A DNA stretch of 64,000 nt from Burkholderia sp. OK233 (GCF_900230185.1 NZ_OCSR01000001.1:4960001-5024000); one strand, 5' to 3'; numbered from the stretch's first letter, positions 36,112 to 45,911 are shown. Translations and numbers: made by a program. Notes: generated by a model not told the origin, from the letters alone.

Positions 36112-37629
36112 TCAGAGTAGAGCCGCTTCCGCATTCGCCTTCATCTCATCCTTGACTTCGGGCGGTCCCGCGAAGCGGTTGCGCACGCCGAGTACATACC
36201 AGAACAGCGCCATTACCAGGATCAGCGCGAGGCTGATGTAGAGCACCTTCTGGTTAGGCGGCTGAATCCCGACATACACGAGCACGGCTCCGCCCAGTAC
36301 AGCCAGCGTAGCGATCGGTTTTGACCAGACGCCGAGGTTGAACGGGCCCTTGCGAACCCATGTCTTGCCCTCGGCGCTCAGTCCCGCTGCGACCGGCATT
36401 ACGTACGAAACATAGAGGAACACGGCGCTGCCTGTCGAGAGGACAGCGAACGCATCGCCATAAAGCGTCGCCGCGATGGCGAGCACTGCCGACACCCAGA
36501 TCGCTGCGCCCGGTGTGCGATGCGTACCGTTGACCTTCTTGAGCCAGTTCGACGCTGGCAGTCCGCCGTCGCGGGCGAACGCATACATCATGCGCGAGCA
36601 GGACGTGAGGCACGCAAGGCCGCACAGATAGTTCGACAGAAAGATGCCGATGCCGAGCGGCATCCGGAGCCATGCCGGCAGGGTGCCGAGCAGCACATTG
36701 AAAAAGTTGCCACCGTCCTTCACGCCTTGCTTGATATCCGGCATCACGAGCAGGAAGGCACACACCATGATGTAGCCGAACAGCGCCGACCAGCCCACCG
36801 AACGCAGCATGCCCTTCGGAACGTTGCGCGCGGCGTCGTGAGTTTCCTCCGAGGTATGCGCGGAAGCGTCGAAGCCGGTGATGGTGTAGATCGTCAGCAG
36901 CAAGCCGGATAGGAACGCGGCCAACATGCCCTGTTTGGGCCACGCGCCACCATCGACGCCGGTGAAGTTGGTGAAGTCGACCAGTCTGCCGAAATCGAAC
37001 GGCGTCTTCGAAAAGCCCAGCAACGCCACGGTCAGCAGGACGGCGACCGCGAAGATCAGATACCCGGAAAGATCGGTCAGGATCGTGGTTATCTTGATAC
37101 CCCTATGGTTGAGCCACGCCTGGCTTAGCGTGACGGTCGCGATGAAGGCGGTCTGATGCCAGAACGTCAGCGAGTCGGGATTGATGCCGAAGAGCGGTGC
37201 GATCAGCGTCTTGAAGAAGGGATCGTAGACGCCGAAATTCACCGAGGCCACCACAAAGATCAGCCCGAGCAGGTTGAACCAGGCTGTGGCCCAACCCCAG
37301 CCTTTGTTGCCGAGAATCGAACTCCAGTGATACAGGCCGCCGGCAGTCGGATAGGACGAGGCAATCTGCGCCATCGCCGCCGCGACCACGCCCGCAAACA
37401 GCGCGCCCACCGGCCAGCCGATCCCGATCGAAGCCCCGCCCGCCGCGCTCAGGGCCTGCGGAAATGCGGTAATGCCACCGGCGAGGATACAGATGATCGA
37501 AAACGAGATCGCGAAGTTCGAGAAGCCGGTCATACGGCGTGCCAGTTCCTGCGTGTAGCCCATGCTTTGCAGTTGCTTGGCGTCTTGATCCAGCGCTGTC
37601 GGAGCGCCGGCTGGAGGGACTGGTTTCAT
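36112..37629 (-). CDS. APC superfamily amino acid/GABA permease
   Basis: This 505-residue protein has about 12 membrane segments. It has the ACT-subfamily N-terminal signature (ARRMTGFSNFAISFSIICILAGGI) and the later EETHDAARNVPKGM block found in eukaryotic-like GABA and amino acid permeases. The ATG at 37629 follows GAGGAAA. It lies downstream of patD on the same strand, so uptake of GABA, putrescine or a related amino compound is likely. Confidence 0.85.
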   Translation of the reverse strand: MKPVPPAGAPTALDQDAKQLQSMGYTQELARRMTGFSNFAISFSIICILAGGITAFPQALSAAGGASIGIGWPVGALFAGVVAAAMAQIASSYPTAGGLYHWSSILGNKGWGWATAWFNLLGLIFVVASVNFGVYDPFFKTLIAPLFGINPDSLTFWHQTAFIATVTLSQAWLNHRGIKITTILTDLSGYLIFAVAVLLTVALLGFSKTPFDFGRLVDFTNFTGVDGGAWPKQGMLAAFLSGLLLTIYTITGFDASAHTSEETHDAARNVPKGMLRSVGWSALFGYIMVCAFLLVMPDIKQGVKDGGNFFNVLLGTLPAWLRMPLGIGIFLSNYLCGLACLTSCSRMMYAFARDGGLPASNWLKKVNGTHRTPGAAIWVSAVLAIAATLYGDAFAVLSTGSAVFLYVSYVMPVAAGLSAEGKTWVRKGPFNLGVWSKPIATLAVLGGAVLVYVGIQPPNQKVLYISLALILVMALFWYVLGVRNRFAGPPEVKDEMKANAEAALL

Positions 37630-37773
37630 GATTTTCCTCATGCTCGGTTGGACTGCAAGGAGTTGGCGGACGGACAACGATGTTGATGAAAAACAAGGGA
37701 ACGGCCGGGAATATTCATTGACGGACCCACGGCGAACCTCACGGGGCCATCGCCGGCGCCCATATCACGCGCA

Positions 37774-39213
37774 CTACTCGAACTTCGCCATCACATGGCG
37801 CACGCAGGTGTAGTCCTCGAGGGCATAGACCGACATATCCTTGCCATAGCCGGAGCGCTTCATGCCGCCGTGCGGCATTTCGCTCACCAGCATGAAATGG
37901 GTATTGATCCACGTGCAGCCGTACTGCAGTTCGGACGCGACCTTGAACGCCTTGCTCACGTCTCGGGTCCAGACGGAACTGGCGAGTCCGAAGTCCGAGT
38001 CGTTGGCCCAGGTAACGGCCTGGTCGGAATTGTCGAAGCGTGTGACCGAGACCACGGGGCCGAACACTTCGCGCCGCACGATCTCGTCGGTCTGCTGCGC
38101 GCCTGCGATGACCGTCGGCTCGTAAAAGAAGCCGTGCGAGTTGCCGGTCTTGCCGCCGGCGGTTACTTCGATATGGCTCTGGCTTGCGGCGCGCTCGACG
38201 AAGCTCGCTACGCGGCTACGCTGACGCTCCGAAATCAGCGGGCCCATCTCGACGCCGTCCATGTGCTGCTCGCCAAAACGGATCGTGCTTACGGCGCTGG
38301 ACAGATCGGCAACCAGCTTTTCGTAGATTTTCGGCCCGGCATAAACGCGGCAGGCTGCCGTGCAGTCTTGGCCAGCGTTGTAGTAGCCGAAGGTGCGTAG
38401 TCCCTCGACCACCTGCTCCAGATCGGCATCGTCGAAGACGATGACTGGCGCCTTGCCGCCCAATTCCAGATGTGTGCGCTTGACTGTGCGCGACGCGGCT
38501 TCGAGGATCTTCTGCCCGGTCGATACGTCGCCGGTGATCGAGATCATGCGCACATCGGGCTGCGTGATCAGCGGTGCGCCGACGGTGTCGCCGCGCCCGA
38601 TCACCACGTTGATGACGCCCTCCGGAAAGATGCCGACTATCAACTCGGCGAGCTTGAGCGTCGTGAGCGGGGTCTGCTCGGAAGGCTTCAGCACCACCGT
38701 GTTGCCGGCAGCGACGGCCGGAGCGATCTTCCATGCGGCCATCATGAGCGGGTAATTCCACGGCGCGATCGAAGCGACCACACCGAGCGGGTCGCGCCGC
38801 ACCATGCTGGTATAGCCCGGCAGATATTCGCCTGCGAGCTGGCCGTGCGCTGTGCGGCAAGCGCCCGCAAAAAAGCGGAAGACGTCCGCGACGGCGGGGA
38901 TTTCGTCGTTGAGCGCACTCAGATAAGGCTTGCCGCAGTTGAGCGATTCGAGCCGCGCGAATTCGGTCGCGCGTGACTCGATGGCGTCGGCGAGTTTGAG
39001 GAGCAGGTTGGCGCGATCCTTCGGTGCAGTTTTCGCCCATGTGGGAAAGGCACGGCTTGCTGCAGCCACAGCCGCCTGCACCTGGTCCACGGATGCCTCG
39101 GCGATGCGCGCGATCGTGTCGCCCGTCGCCGGGTTCAGGACGTCTTCGATGTTGCCATCCCCGCCGATAAAGCGCCCGCCGATCAGGAGGCTGGTTTGCA
39201 ACGATTGTTCCAT
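37774..39213 (-). CDS. patD: Gamma-aminobutyraldehyde dehydrogenase (PatD/YdcW-like)
   Basis: The 479-residue aldehyde dehydrogenase has the active-site sequence NAGQDCTAACR seen in E. coli PatD, the general-base Glu in LELGGKAP, and SITGDVSTGQ for NAD binding. PatD oxidises 4-aminobutanal from putrescine to GABA. The ATG at 39213 is chosen; upstream in-frame sequence has no family similarity. Its promoter carries the operator at 39402-39436 that also occurs before ydcS, tying putrescine import to its oxidation as in the E. coli ydcSTUV-patD operon. Confidence 0.87.
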   Translation of the reverse strand: MEQSLQTSLLIGGRFIGGDGNIEDVLNPATGDTIARIAEASVDQVQAAVAAASRAFPTWAKTAPKDRANLLLKLADAIESRATEFARLESLNCGKPYLSALNDEIPAVADVFRFFAGACRTAHGQLAGEYLPGYTSMVRRDPLGVVASIAPWNYPLMMAAWKIAPAVAAGNTVVLKPSEQTPLTTLKLAELIVGIFPEGVINVVIGRGDTVGAPLITQPDVRMISITGDVSTGQKILEAASRTVKRTHLELGGKAPVIVFDDADLEQVVEGLRTFGYYNAGQDCTAACRVYAGPKIYEKLVADLSSAVSTIRFGEQHMDGVEMGPLISERQRSRVASFVERAASQSHIEVTAGGKTGNSHGFFYEPTVIAGAQQTDEIVRREVFGPVVSVTRFDNSDQAVTWANDSDFGLASSVWTRDVSKAFKVASELQYGCTWINTHFMLVSEMPHGGMKRSGYGKDMSVYALEDYTCVRHVMAKFE

Positions 39214-39378
39214 CTGTTGTGTCTCTCTCGTGGAAGGAAGAAATGCTGCGCTTCGCCTCGATCGTGTGACGGACGCACACGCTGGGCGCACAGGACTTGT
39301 TGCTGGCTTGTCGCTGCCGACAAATGCTTCTGCCCACTTCTGTACCGGGTTGGGCACGATGCGGCAGGAGATAAACGC

Positions 39379-39384
39379 ATTCTA
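39379..39384 (-). promoter_or_regulatory. patD -10 hexamer TAGAAT
   Basis: TAGAAT lies 17 nt from the operator edge, and TAGAATGCG is identical to the sequence at the ydcS promoter. No good -35 hexamer is present, which suggests activator dependence. Confidence 0.55.
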
Positions 39385-39401
39385 GAGTTGCGACTTTTTT
39401 G

Positions 39402-39436
39402 GCCGATAGCCCAAATCGCAGATATGGGCTATCGGC
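39402..39436 (-). promoter_or_regulatory. LysR-type operator of patD
   Basis: GCCGATAGCCCA and TGGGCTATCGGC form a perfect 12-bp dyad with an 11-nt spacer. The site matches the one upstream of the IS4-family element at 25376-25410 (29/35). The neighbouring LysR protein is the probable binder. Confidence 0.7.
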
Positions 39437-39686
39437 AAATCCGAACGCTGTGTACGGTTCGGACGCATAGATGGATTTGTCCCTGAGGCCGCGACCTGGC
39501 CGCCGCGCCGGCAGAAAGACAGTGGGCGCCCGTTTTACGCCGGCGCACCGGACGAGCGGAGCAGCAACGTTCGATGGACGGCCTTCGCACTCGCTGAGAG
39601 GGCGCACCGGGATTACCCTGAAAAACCAATGCAGGGTGGGAACGACGCTCTGTAAAACCGAATTCTTAGACGGTAATATCGGGAAT

Positions 39687-40604
39687 CTAGATTGATGGTT
39701 TGGAGTGCCCGCGGCTATGTTCGCGAGCCACCACCAGGAAATTCCGCGCCATCTCCGACTGGGTCAACCCCCTCCGCCAAGCGAGCCCGATGTCGACCTT
39801 CGGCATTTCTTCCATGATATGGCGTGCTTCGAGCCGGTCTCCGTCGAGTGACCACGGCCGATAAAGCACATCGGGGAGAATCGAAAGGCCCGCGCCGGTC
39901 GCGACCAGACTGCGGACGGCTTCGACGGAAGCCGTGCGCATCGCCACGTTCGGCCTGAGGCCCGCGGCATGCCAGTAGGCCCTCGTGTTGTCCTCGAGTT
40001 CGTCGACTTTGAGCATGATCATCGCCTCGTTGGCGATCTCCTTTAGCGAGATGCTACCCAAGCCACGAAGCGCGTGGTTGGCCGGTAACCACAGACGCCA
40101 CGCAGCCGAAATCAAGGACTCAGTCTCGAGCGCCTGAGTGTTTTCGATGTTCGACACGATCAGCACGGCCACGTCGAGTTCTCCGTTCACCAGCAAATGC
40201 TCGATATAGTCCCGCTGATCTTCGATCACGCTCACTTGCACCTTCGGAAAGACGCGGCGGTAATGGTCCAGCAGATAGGGCAGGAAATAGCCCGTCATCA
40301 TCGTTGTCACACCGATATTCAGGTGCCCGCTGACCGTGTCGGGCCGGGACGACATCGCCTGTTGGGCGTTGCGCACCGCAGCCAGAATCTGCTGTGCGTG
40401 CCGCAGGAACTGATGGCCTGCGTGCGTGAGCACCATGCCGCGCGTGTGGCGCACGAACAGTTGCGCGCCGAGTTCGGTTTCAAGTCCCTTGATGGCATCG
40501 GTGATGACCGACTGCGAAATATTGAGCGACTGTGTCGCGCCCGTGATCGATTCGGCTTCGGCCACAGCGATGAAATAACGCACGCTTCGGAGTGATAGAG
40601 TCAT
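39687..40604 (-). CDS. LysR family regulator of the polyamine/GABA locus
   Basis: The 305-residue protein has an N-terminal winged HTH (YFIAVAEAESITGATQSLNISQSVITDAIKGLE, split across residues 9-41) and a periplasmic-binding-like effector domain. The ATG at 40604 is the usual LysR start. It is encoded just upstream of patD in the same direction and probably recognises the 35-bp operator. It is closely related to the pxp-linked LysR at 48682-49599, sharing SVEAVRS, YRPWSL and GLAWRR blocks. Confidence 0.88.
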   Translation of the reverse strand: MTLSLRSVRYFIAVAEAESITGATQSLNISQSVITDAIKGLETELGAQLFVRHTRGMVLTHAGHQFLRHAQQILAAVRNAQQAMSSRPDTVSGHLNIGVTTMMTGYFLPYLLDHYRRVFPKVQVSVIEDQRDYIEHLLVNGELDVAVLIVSNIENTQALETESLISAAWRLWLPANHALRGLGSISLKEIANEAMIMLKVDELEDNTRAYWHAAGLRPNVAMRTASVEAVRSLVATGAGLSILPDVLYRPWSLDGDRLEARHIMEEMPKVDIGLAWRRGLTQSEMARNFLVVAREHSRGHSKPSI

Positions 40605-40683
40605 GGACGTCGTGAGGATGGCGAGCCCCAACTATAACGGAGCTCACTTGAGTAAAGAATTCAGCGAAATATCCATCGTCGGC

Positions 40684-41133
40684 TCACCATGGCGTATGCC
40701 TGTCGCTTTTCGCGAAGTGCAGCACACGTGCATGAGCTTCGCGGACTGCATACACCGGGGCACTTGATAGCTGGCGCTCGTACAGATCGAGAAGCTGGGT
40801 GACAGGGTTGCATTCCGCCGGCTCAATGCACCAGATGTCCCTGCTTGCGTTTCTGGCGACGGCATCGAGAATGCGTTCCACCTCACGATAGAGTTCTTGA
40901 TCAGCAGCGTCGAACCCTGCTTTCTGAAGATACCAAGCCGTATAAAGTGCGTTGACCAGTTCTGCCAGCAGATCGCCGTTTCCGTTGCCTGCCCGAAATG
41001 TTGCAAGGGCGAGATGCCAGTGTAGCGACCGTTCACGCACGTAAGTGGCTGTGTGTGGCAACAGCATTGTCTTGCTGAGCGCCTTTCTGCGGGACTGACT
41101 TCCCGCCGGCCGTTTCTTGCGATTTTGCGACAT
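40684..41133 (-). CDS. Conserved-looking hypothetical protein
   Basis: The product is about 149 residues with a basic head (MSQNRKKRPAGSQSRRK) and an alpha-helical body rich in Leu and Ala (LLAELVNALYTAWYLQKAGF). No family is recognised. The ATG at 41133 begins the basic head; the frame extends upstream to 41256 without support. No signal peptide is seen. It stands alone between the LysR gene and a zinc-ribbon gene. Confidence 0.5.
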   Translation of the reverse strand: MSQNRKKRPAGSQSRRKALSKTMLLPHTATYVRERSLHWHLALATFRAGNGNGDLLAELVNALYTAWYLQKAGFDAADQELYREVERILDAVARNASRDIWCIEPAECNPVTQLLDLYERQLSSAPVYAVREAHARVLHFAKSDRHTPW

Positions 41134-41186
41134 GGATTGTGCTGATGGTGCAAGTGATCTTTGGAATGCTAAGGAAAAAACTGCGC

Positions 41187-41396
41187 TTACGAATGCCCGA
41201 AGCGGAAATAGATCACGCATACAATGGCGACGAAAACCAGGATGGCGGCAGGCCACGCATTATAGAAATCCTTTAGCGTCCTGCCACAATTGGGGCAATA
41301 AAGCCTGTCAGGCTTGGTTGCCCTTTTATTTAGCGCCAGTTTCGGAACGATGCTGCTCTTGCATCGAGGGCAATGTATGCGAGGTTCGATTGACAT
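41187..41396 (-). CDS. Small zinc-ribbon membrane protein
   Basis: This is a 69-residue protein with two CxxC knuckles (CPRCKSS and CPNCGRT, 24 residues apart from first to last pair) followed by a single hydrophobic segment (AAILVFVAIVCVIYF). The knuckles likely bind zinc on the cytoplasmic side of an anchored protein. The ATG at 41396 is preferred to 41432. Function is unknown. Confidence 0.6.
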   Translation of the reverse strand: MSIEPRIHCPRCKSSIVPKLALNKRATKPDRLYCPNCGRTLKDFYNAWPAAILVFVAIVCVIYFRFGHS

Positions 41397-42468
41397 ATGA
41401 TCTATGAGTGGCGTGCCTGCTTCGTGCGGCATGCTTCCTTGTCCTGAGCACGAGTACGATCCACATCGCCGGTATGATCATTCGCAATCTCTGGCAGGTC
41501 CCGCGCATCCGGTAAAGCTGACAGCCTTAGTCTCCCATCCAGGCAGGCCGAGGCGGCGCTGAGCGCGGGCATGATCTCCCGTGTCGCGAGTTGAATTGGC
41601 TCACTTTGAGGGGCAACTCGGACCGCCATGTGTAATTGCTCAAGGCGGCGTTCAAGCATGGGGGCCGCCATCATCCGTTGACCACTCTCTGTGAGGCATC
41701 GGATCGATCAAAGGTTGCGCATGCTTCTGGAGGCAATCTCCTGTCAGAACTGCTCGGTAACGAAGTTATATCCATTTTCAACGGAATGAACTCGATTTCT
41801 CGAAAGCGCAAAAAGAAGCGTCGTGCGAACACGACGCCAAATGCCCCAGACAGGGAAGACCGCCAGGGGCTCCAGGTCCGTTTCGAAATGCAATCCCATC
41901 AGGCGAATTAAGCGCGGCCAAACCATCGCGATGCAGCGAACTCAAGATGTTCCCGGTGATGTACATCCAGACGTGCTAATTCGCCAACTCGTGACGTTGC
42001 GTTTTCACAAGCGAAGTGATTTGGCGACCTTTTTGACTTGCAGCCCAATCGCGTAAACACTAGCAAATGGATAAATGCTGATTCTAGAGCAGAAGCGAGC
42101 CGCGCATTAACAAAAAATGCTTCCGGGAAATATGCCTACAGTAAAATCAGGAAATCCCTAGTCTTTGGGCTTGTGGAGTGCGCTCATAACCTCCGTTGCT
42201 TTTTTCCAAGTGCCACTGTTCATTGCCGATAATGTAGAGGCTAGGGAACATACTGTCCGATTAAAAGAGCGGGGTGCGCAGACGAAGAATGGATGTTCGG
42301 ACCTGCGCCGGGTGTATCTCTTCCTGACAGCACGCAAAAACACAAAACGACGCTGGACCAGCGCCGCTCCGCCCGTTGTTACCTGTTCACGGCGACTAAG
42401 TACACTGTATGGATCGGGGATATAAAATTCTGAAAGGCGGCCCGCCGCCTTTCGTGTTTGTCTACGTT
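41397..42468. other. Region with no clear gene
   Basis: Several short frames exist, for example 41402-41674 minus and 42165-42425 plus (86 residues with a hydrophobic head). None shows family similarity or a good ribosome-binding site. Base composition is lower in GC than the flanks around 42000-42260, suggesting foreign or decayed DNA. A hairpin lies at the right end. Confidence 0.45.
42433..42452 (-). terminator. Hairpin after NCS1 permease gene
   Basis: AAAGGCGG and CCGCCTTT form an 8-bp stem with a 4-nt loop, 17 nt beyond the permease stop. AT-rich sequence with a short T tract (CAGAATTTTAT) follows on the minus strand. Confidence 0.6.
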
Positions 42469-43821
42469 CTAGCCACGCACGAACCACGTTCGTTTAGCCG
42501 AAACGAGCATGCCCCGATACACAAGCCACGATACGATAAAGCTCGCTGGCGCGGAGAACGACTGTACCTGTCCCGGCACATTCATCAATACGAGGCCGGC
42601 GAACGCACCTGCAAACCATGCGGTCAACCCGCCTGGATTGAAAGCAGGCACATGCGAATCGCGGCATTCGATTTCGCGGCCGATCAGTTCGTCGTAGCGT
42701 GCTGAAAGGATGTGTGCGAGCGCCACACCGACCCACGCAACCACGAAAATTCCCTGATACGCCAGCGCTTGCAGGATTTTCGAGAACACGTCGGCCATCA
42801 TCAACGCGTAAACAGCAGCGCCGACCACCAGAGCCCACACGAACTTCGGCGCGCGAAGACCGGCCACTTTCTGAAAGAAGGCCTGCATGTTAATGGCTGC
42901 GAGATAGTAGTTTTCTGTGTTGATACGTGACTGCGTTACCCATACGAACAGCAGGCCCCAGATCCCCATCAGTTTGAGTAGCGCCAGTACAACGGATACT
43001 TCCGAGAGCGTGCCGAGGCCAGGAATCGTGCTGACCAGATAGATACCGACTGCTCCATTGAGCAGGAACGTGACCAGATAGAACGGCATGCCAAAGTTGA
43101 AGCGACCGTGGTAGGCCGCGTCCTCTTTGCGACCAAAGCGGGCGTAGTCAAAAGTGAACATCATCAGCACCCAGACGCCCATGTAATAGACAAAACAACT
43201 CCACCAGCCGTTGGCGGGCGTGTTGCCTTTCGGGCCGAATTCGAGCCACGCTGCGTTGTAACCGTATTCATGTGTTGCCAGTGCGACGGCAGCGACCAGT
43301 CCGAGCAGATAAAACGGCAAAAGCACACCGTTGAATTTGTCGAGCCAGTGCTGCACGCTGCCGAACACGAGCGGCACGCTGTAGCATACGACGATCAGCG
43401 CCGCCCACCGGTAGTCGAGCACTGGAAACAGGCTGTGTGCGGCAACGGCGATCACGGATCCTTCGAATACCGCGTAGTAGATCGCAGTCGCGAAGAAGAT
43501 CAGAGTGGTAAGCGCAGCGCCTGCGCTGCCGAACAGCACCCTTGAAAACAATGCGACGGACAAGCCGGTGCGAACCGCGTAGCGGCTGATGATGGAATTG
43601 ACAATGCCATACGACACAACCGATAGCGCCATCCCGATCAACGCGTTGCGTGCACCGTAATTGAGTGCAAGCGTTGCGCCGACGACAATGTAGAACACCG
43701 CGCTGCAAACCGCCCACCAGGCCATCGTGAGCGAAAACGCCGGCATACGGGCGTTCTCTGGTATGGCGACGGTTGATAGATCGAGATCGCTTTCGAGTGA
43801 TTCCTTTGCCAGATTGGCCAT
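42469..43821 (-). CDS. NCS1 family permease (cytosine/purine permease-like)
   Basis: The 450-residue protein has about 12 membrane segments and NCS1 features: LTMAWWAVCSAVFYIVVGATLAL at the front and the NTENYYLAAINMQAF block typical of CodB-like proteins. The ATG at 43821 follows GAGGAG. As the last gene of the pxp operon, 226 nt after pxpC, it may import 5-oxoproline or another cyclic amide, since NCS1 proteins transport ring ureides and lactam-like compounds. That role is inferred. Confidence 0.85.
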   Translation of the reverse strand: MANLAKESLESDLDLSTVAIPENARMPAFSLTMAWWAVCSAVFYIVVGATLALNYGARNALIGMALSVVSYGIVNSIISRYAVRTGLSVALFSRVLFGSAGAALTTLIFFATAIYYAVFEGSVIAVAAHSLFPVLDYRWAALIVVCYSVPLVFGSVQHWLDKFNGVLLPFYLLGLVAAVALATHEYGYNAAWLEFGPKGNTPANGWWSCFVYYMGVWVLMMFTFDYARFGRKEDAAYHGRFNFGMPFYLVTFLLNGAVGIYLVSTIPGLGTLSEVSVVLALLKLMGIWGLLFVWVTQSRINTENYYLAAINMQAFFQKVAGLRAPKFVWALVVGAAVYALMMADVFSKILQALAYQGIFVVAWVGVALAHILSARYDELIGREIECRDSHVPAFNPGGLTAWFAGAFAGLVLMNVPGQVQSFSAPASFIVSWLVYRGMLVSAKRTWFVRG

Positions 43822-43947
43822 GATCGTGCTCCTCAATACATCTGCAGGTTTGGGAATGACGCCGTGGTAGCCACCGTGTTCGGTGCCACCGCGACGTGTA
43901 AAAGAAAGACAACCGGTACGACGCAAATTGACGAACGCACGCGCCCG

Positions 43948-43970
43948 CGTGCAGCACGTGATGCTGCACG
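43948..43970. repeat. Hairpin between pxpC and the NCS1 permease gene
   Basis: CGTGCAGCA and TGCTGCACG form a perfect 9-bp stem around CGTGA within the 226-nt gap. There is no T run, so it may be an mRNA-processing or attenuating structure rather than a terminator. Confidence 0.5.
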
Positions 43971-44047
43971 AACGGATCAGCGAGAATGCAATTAGGGACG
44001 CGGGGTTGGCGCGTGCTTCACCCGGCCGTGAATGAGCTACCTGCGCG

Positions 44048-45043
44048 TTATCGCAGCAACACCTCGCGCAACCGGGCGAGTCGCAGTTGGGCATCGCGGC
44101 GTGCAGCGAGCGCCTGCGTCATGGTGACGGGCAGGAAGCGCGCCAGATGGTTGGGCTGCATTTGCCCGATCAGATCCATGTCGGCGCTAATGACCGTGCC
44201 AATCGTGGCGTACCCACCACCGGATACCGCATCACGATGAAGAATGATCGGTTCGAGCCCGGCCGGAACCTGGATCGAGCCAATTGGATAGCACGCGTCG
44301 ACGATGTTCGAGGGATCGGAGCCTGCGCCGAACGGCTGCTCGCGTTCGCGAAACTTGAGCGGTCGGCCCTGTTTGTAGCGATAACCGATGCGGTCTGCTT
44401 CAGGGGCGACGGTCCACGTATCTTCGAAGAACGTGATGGCTGATTCGTCCGTCAGACGGTGACTGTAGAGGCCCGGCAGCACACGCAGCTCGATTTCGCG
44501 AGCGAGCGGTGTGCGCAGTTTCTCGGGCAATTCGGTGCCTTCGCGAGCGGGCCCTCGGACGTGCCCAATTCCGAGCCGGTCGCCCTTCTGCAGGCGCCGT
44601 CCCTCGTGGCCGCCGAAAGCCCCGAGCGTGTATGTGGAGCGGCTTCCGAGCACCACGGGTACGTCAATGCCGCCTGCCACTGCAAGACAAGCCCGCGCGC
44701 CGCCTTTCACATAATCGAAGGTCAGCGTGCTGCCTGCCTTGATTCGCAGCGCAACGTTGCAGGTTTGAGCCACGCCGTCGATTTTGGGTTGCATTTCAGC
44801 ACCTGTCACGGCAATCAGCGCGTCCGCATGAAACAGCAGTTGAGGACCGAGTAGCGTGCATTCAAGTGCGGCCGCACTTTCGGGGTTGCCAACCAGAAGA
44901 TTGGCCGCGCGCAATGCGTACTGATCGAGCGCGCCGGAAGGTGGAATGCCGACGTGGTAATACCCTTGCCGGCCGGTATCCTGCACCGATGTAGCCAGTC
45001 CAGGCTTGACGACCTCGATGGCGTGGAGAGCGTTAGTCGGCAT
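44048..45043 (-). CDS. pxpC: 5-oxoprolinase subunit PxpC (carboxyltransferase-like)
   Basis: The 331-residue protein carries the KipA/urea-amidolyase C-terminal fold: VVKPGLATSVQDTGRQGYYHVG at the front and the RIGYRYKQGRPLKF and GGYATIGTVISADMDLIGQ blocks. With PxpA and PxpB it forms the ATP-dependent 5-oxoprolinase that opens 5-oxoproline to glutamate. The start overlaps pxpB by 11 nt, indicating coupling. Confidence 0.9.
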   Translation of the reverse strand: MPTNALHAIEVVKPGLATSVQDTGRQGYYHVGIPPSGALDQYALRAANLLVGNPESAAALECTLLGPQLLFHADALIAVTGAEMQPKIDGVAQTCNVALRIKAGSTLTFDYVKGGARACLAVAGGIDVPVVLGSRSTYTLGAFGGHEGRRLQKGDRLGIGHVRGPAREGTELPEKLRTPLAREIELRVLPGLYSHRLTDESAITFFEDTWTVAPEADRIGYRYKQGRPLKFREREQPFGAGSDPSNIVDACYPIGSIQVPAGLEPIILHRDAVSGGGYATIGTVISADMDLIGQMQPNHLARFLPVTMTQALAARRDAQLRLARLREVLLR

Positions 45044-45911
45044 TGAGCACCTCGATCAATGAGCGGTTGTAGGCTTCGGGGTCACGCACAAAGGATCCGA
45101 GCGAGAAATTCACATCGCGCACGCGCAACGAAAAGGTCCCAGCATCGACAGCGGCTATGGCTTTGTCGTAAGTATCACGATCGATCGGCTTGAACTTGAC
45201 AATGTCACCGGGGCGGAAGAACACCATGAAGTCGCGCAGGTAATCCAGACGTTGCGCCGGATCGAAGATCGGTGCGGGCGTCACGCCAAACATCTGGTAG
45301 CCTCCCGCGCCGCGCACCGAGTAAATGCAGCCGAAACAACCGCCATGGCCGACCGTCAGCCTGGGCGTATCGGTGCGAGGCCGCAGATATTTCGGCACTT
45401 GCAACTGACGGGCGCGTTCGACCATCTGGAACATGAACGGCAGGCCGGCCACGAAGCCCACCATGGAGACAAACCACGGGGAGCCGGAGTGCGCCGCAAT
45501 GAAGTCTTCGACATCCTTCTTCCCGTTGATCCGCGCCGCGTATTCCAGGTCCGTCGAAGCCGGATCCTGATGGCGCTCGCGAAAACGCATCAGTGTCTCG
45601 TGCGTCCACGGATCGTTGTAAAGCACGGGCACCTCGACGATGCGTGTCGCGAGGTCCAGCTCCGTCACGCCGGCGACCTCGGCCTCGATCTGCCTGAGCA
45701 GCGCGAGGAGCGCGTCCGGCTCGATCACGTCCGGATCGTAGCGAACCTGGTAAGACGCGTTAGCCGGGCAAATTTCGGTGACGCCGTCCACCTTGCGGCG
45801 CTGCAGTTCGCGGGTGATCGCGGTCCCCTTGAAGAACGCTTCGAGCGACATGTCTTCGCTGATCTCCACGAAGATGAACTCGTCGCCGCCAAACGTGTAT
45901 CGGATCGTCAT
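45033..45911 (-). CDS. pxpB: 5-oxoprolinase subunit PxpB
   Basis: This 292-residue KipI-family protein has the GFVAGLPFMF motif and GHGGCFGCIYSVRGAGGYQMFGVTP, here containing a Cys pair. It is the second half of the PxpBC complex related to the allophanate hydrolase part of urea amidolyase. The ATG at 45911 overlaps the biotin carboxylase stop as ATGA. It is somewhat longer than E. coli PxpB (about 218 residues), with an extended N-terminal domain. Confidence 0.9.
   Translation of the reverse strand: MTIRYTFGGDEFIFVEISEDMSLEAFFKGTAITRELQRRKVDGVTEICPANASYQVRYDPDVIEPDALLALLRQIEAEVAGVTELDLATRIVEVPVLYNDPWTHETLMRFRERHQDPASTDLEYAARINGKKDVEDFIAAHSGSPWFVSMVGFVAGLPFMFQMVERARQLQVPKYLRPRTDTPRLTVGHGGCFGCIYSVRGAGGYQMFGVTPAPIFDPAQRLDYLRDFMVFFRPGDIVKFKPIDRDTYDKAIAAVDAGTFSLRVRDVNFSLGSFVRDPEAYNRSLIEVLNAD

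Larger units (their letters stand above)
39214..39686. other. patD promoter region
   Basis: This 473-nt gap between the LysR gene and patD holds the operator at 39402-39436 and TAGAAT (minus strand, 39384-39379). No gene is supported in the remaining sequence. Confidence 0.55.
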
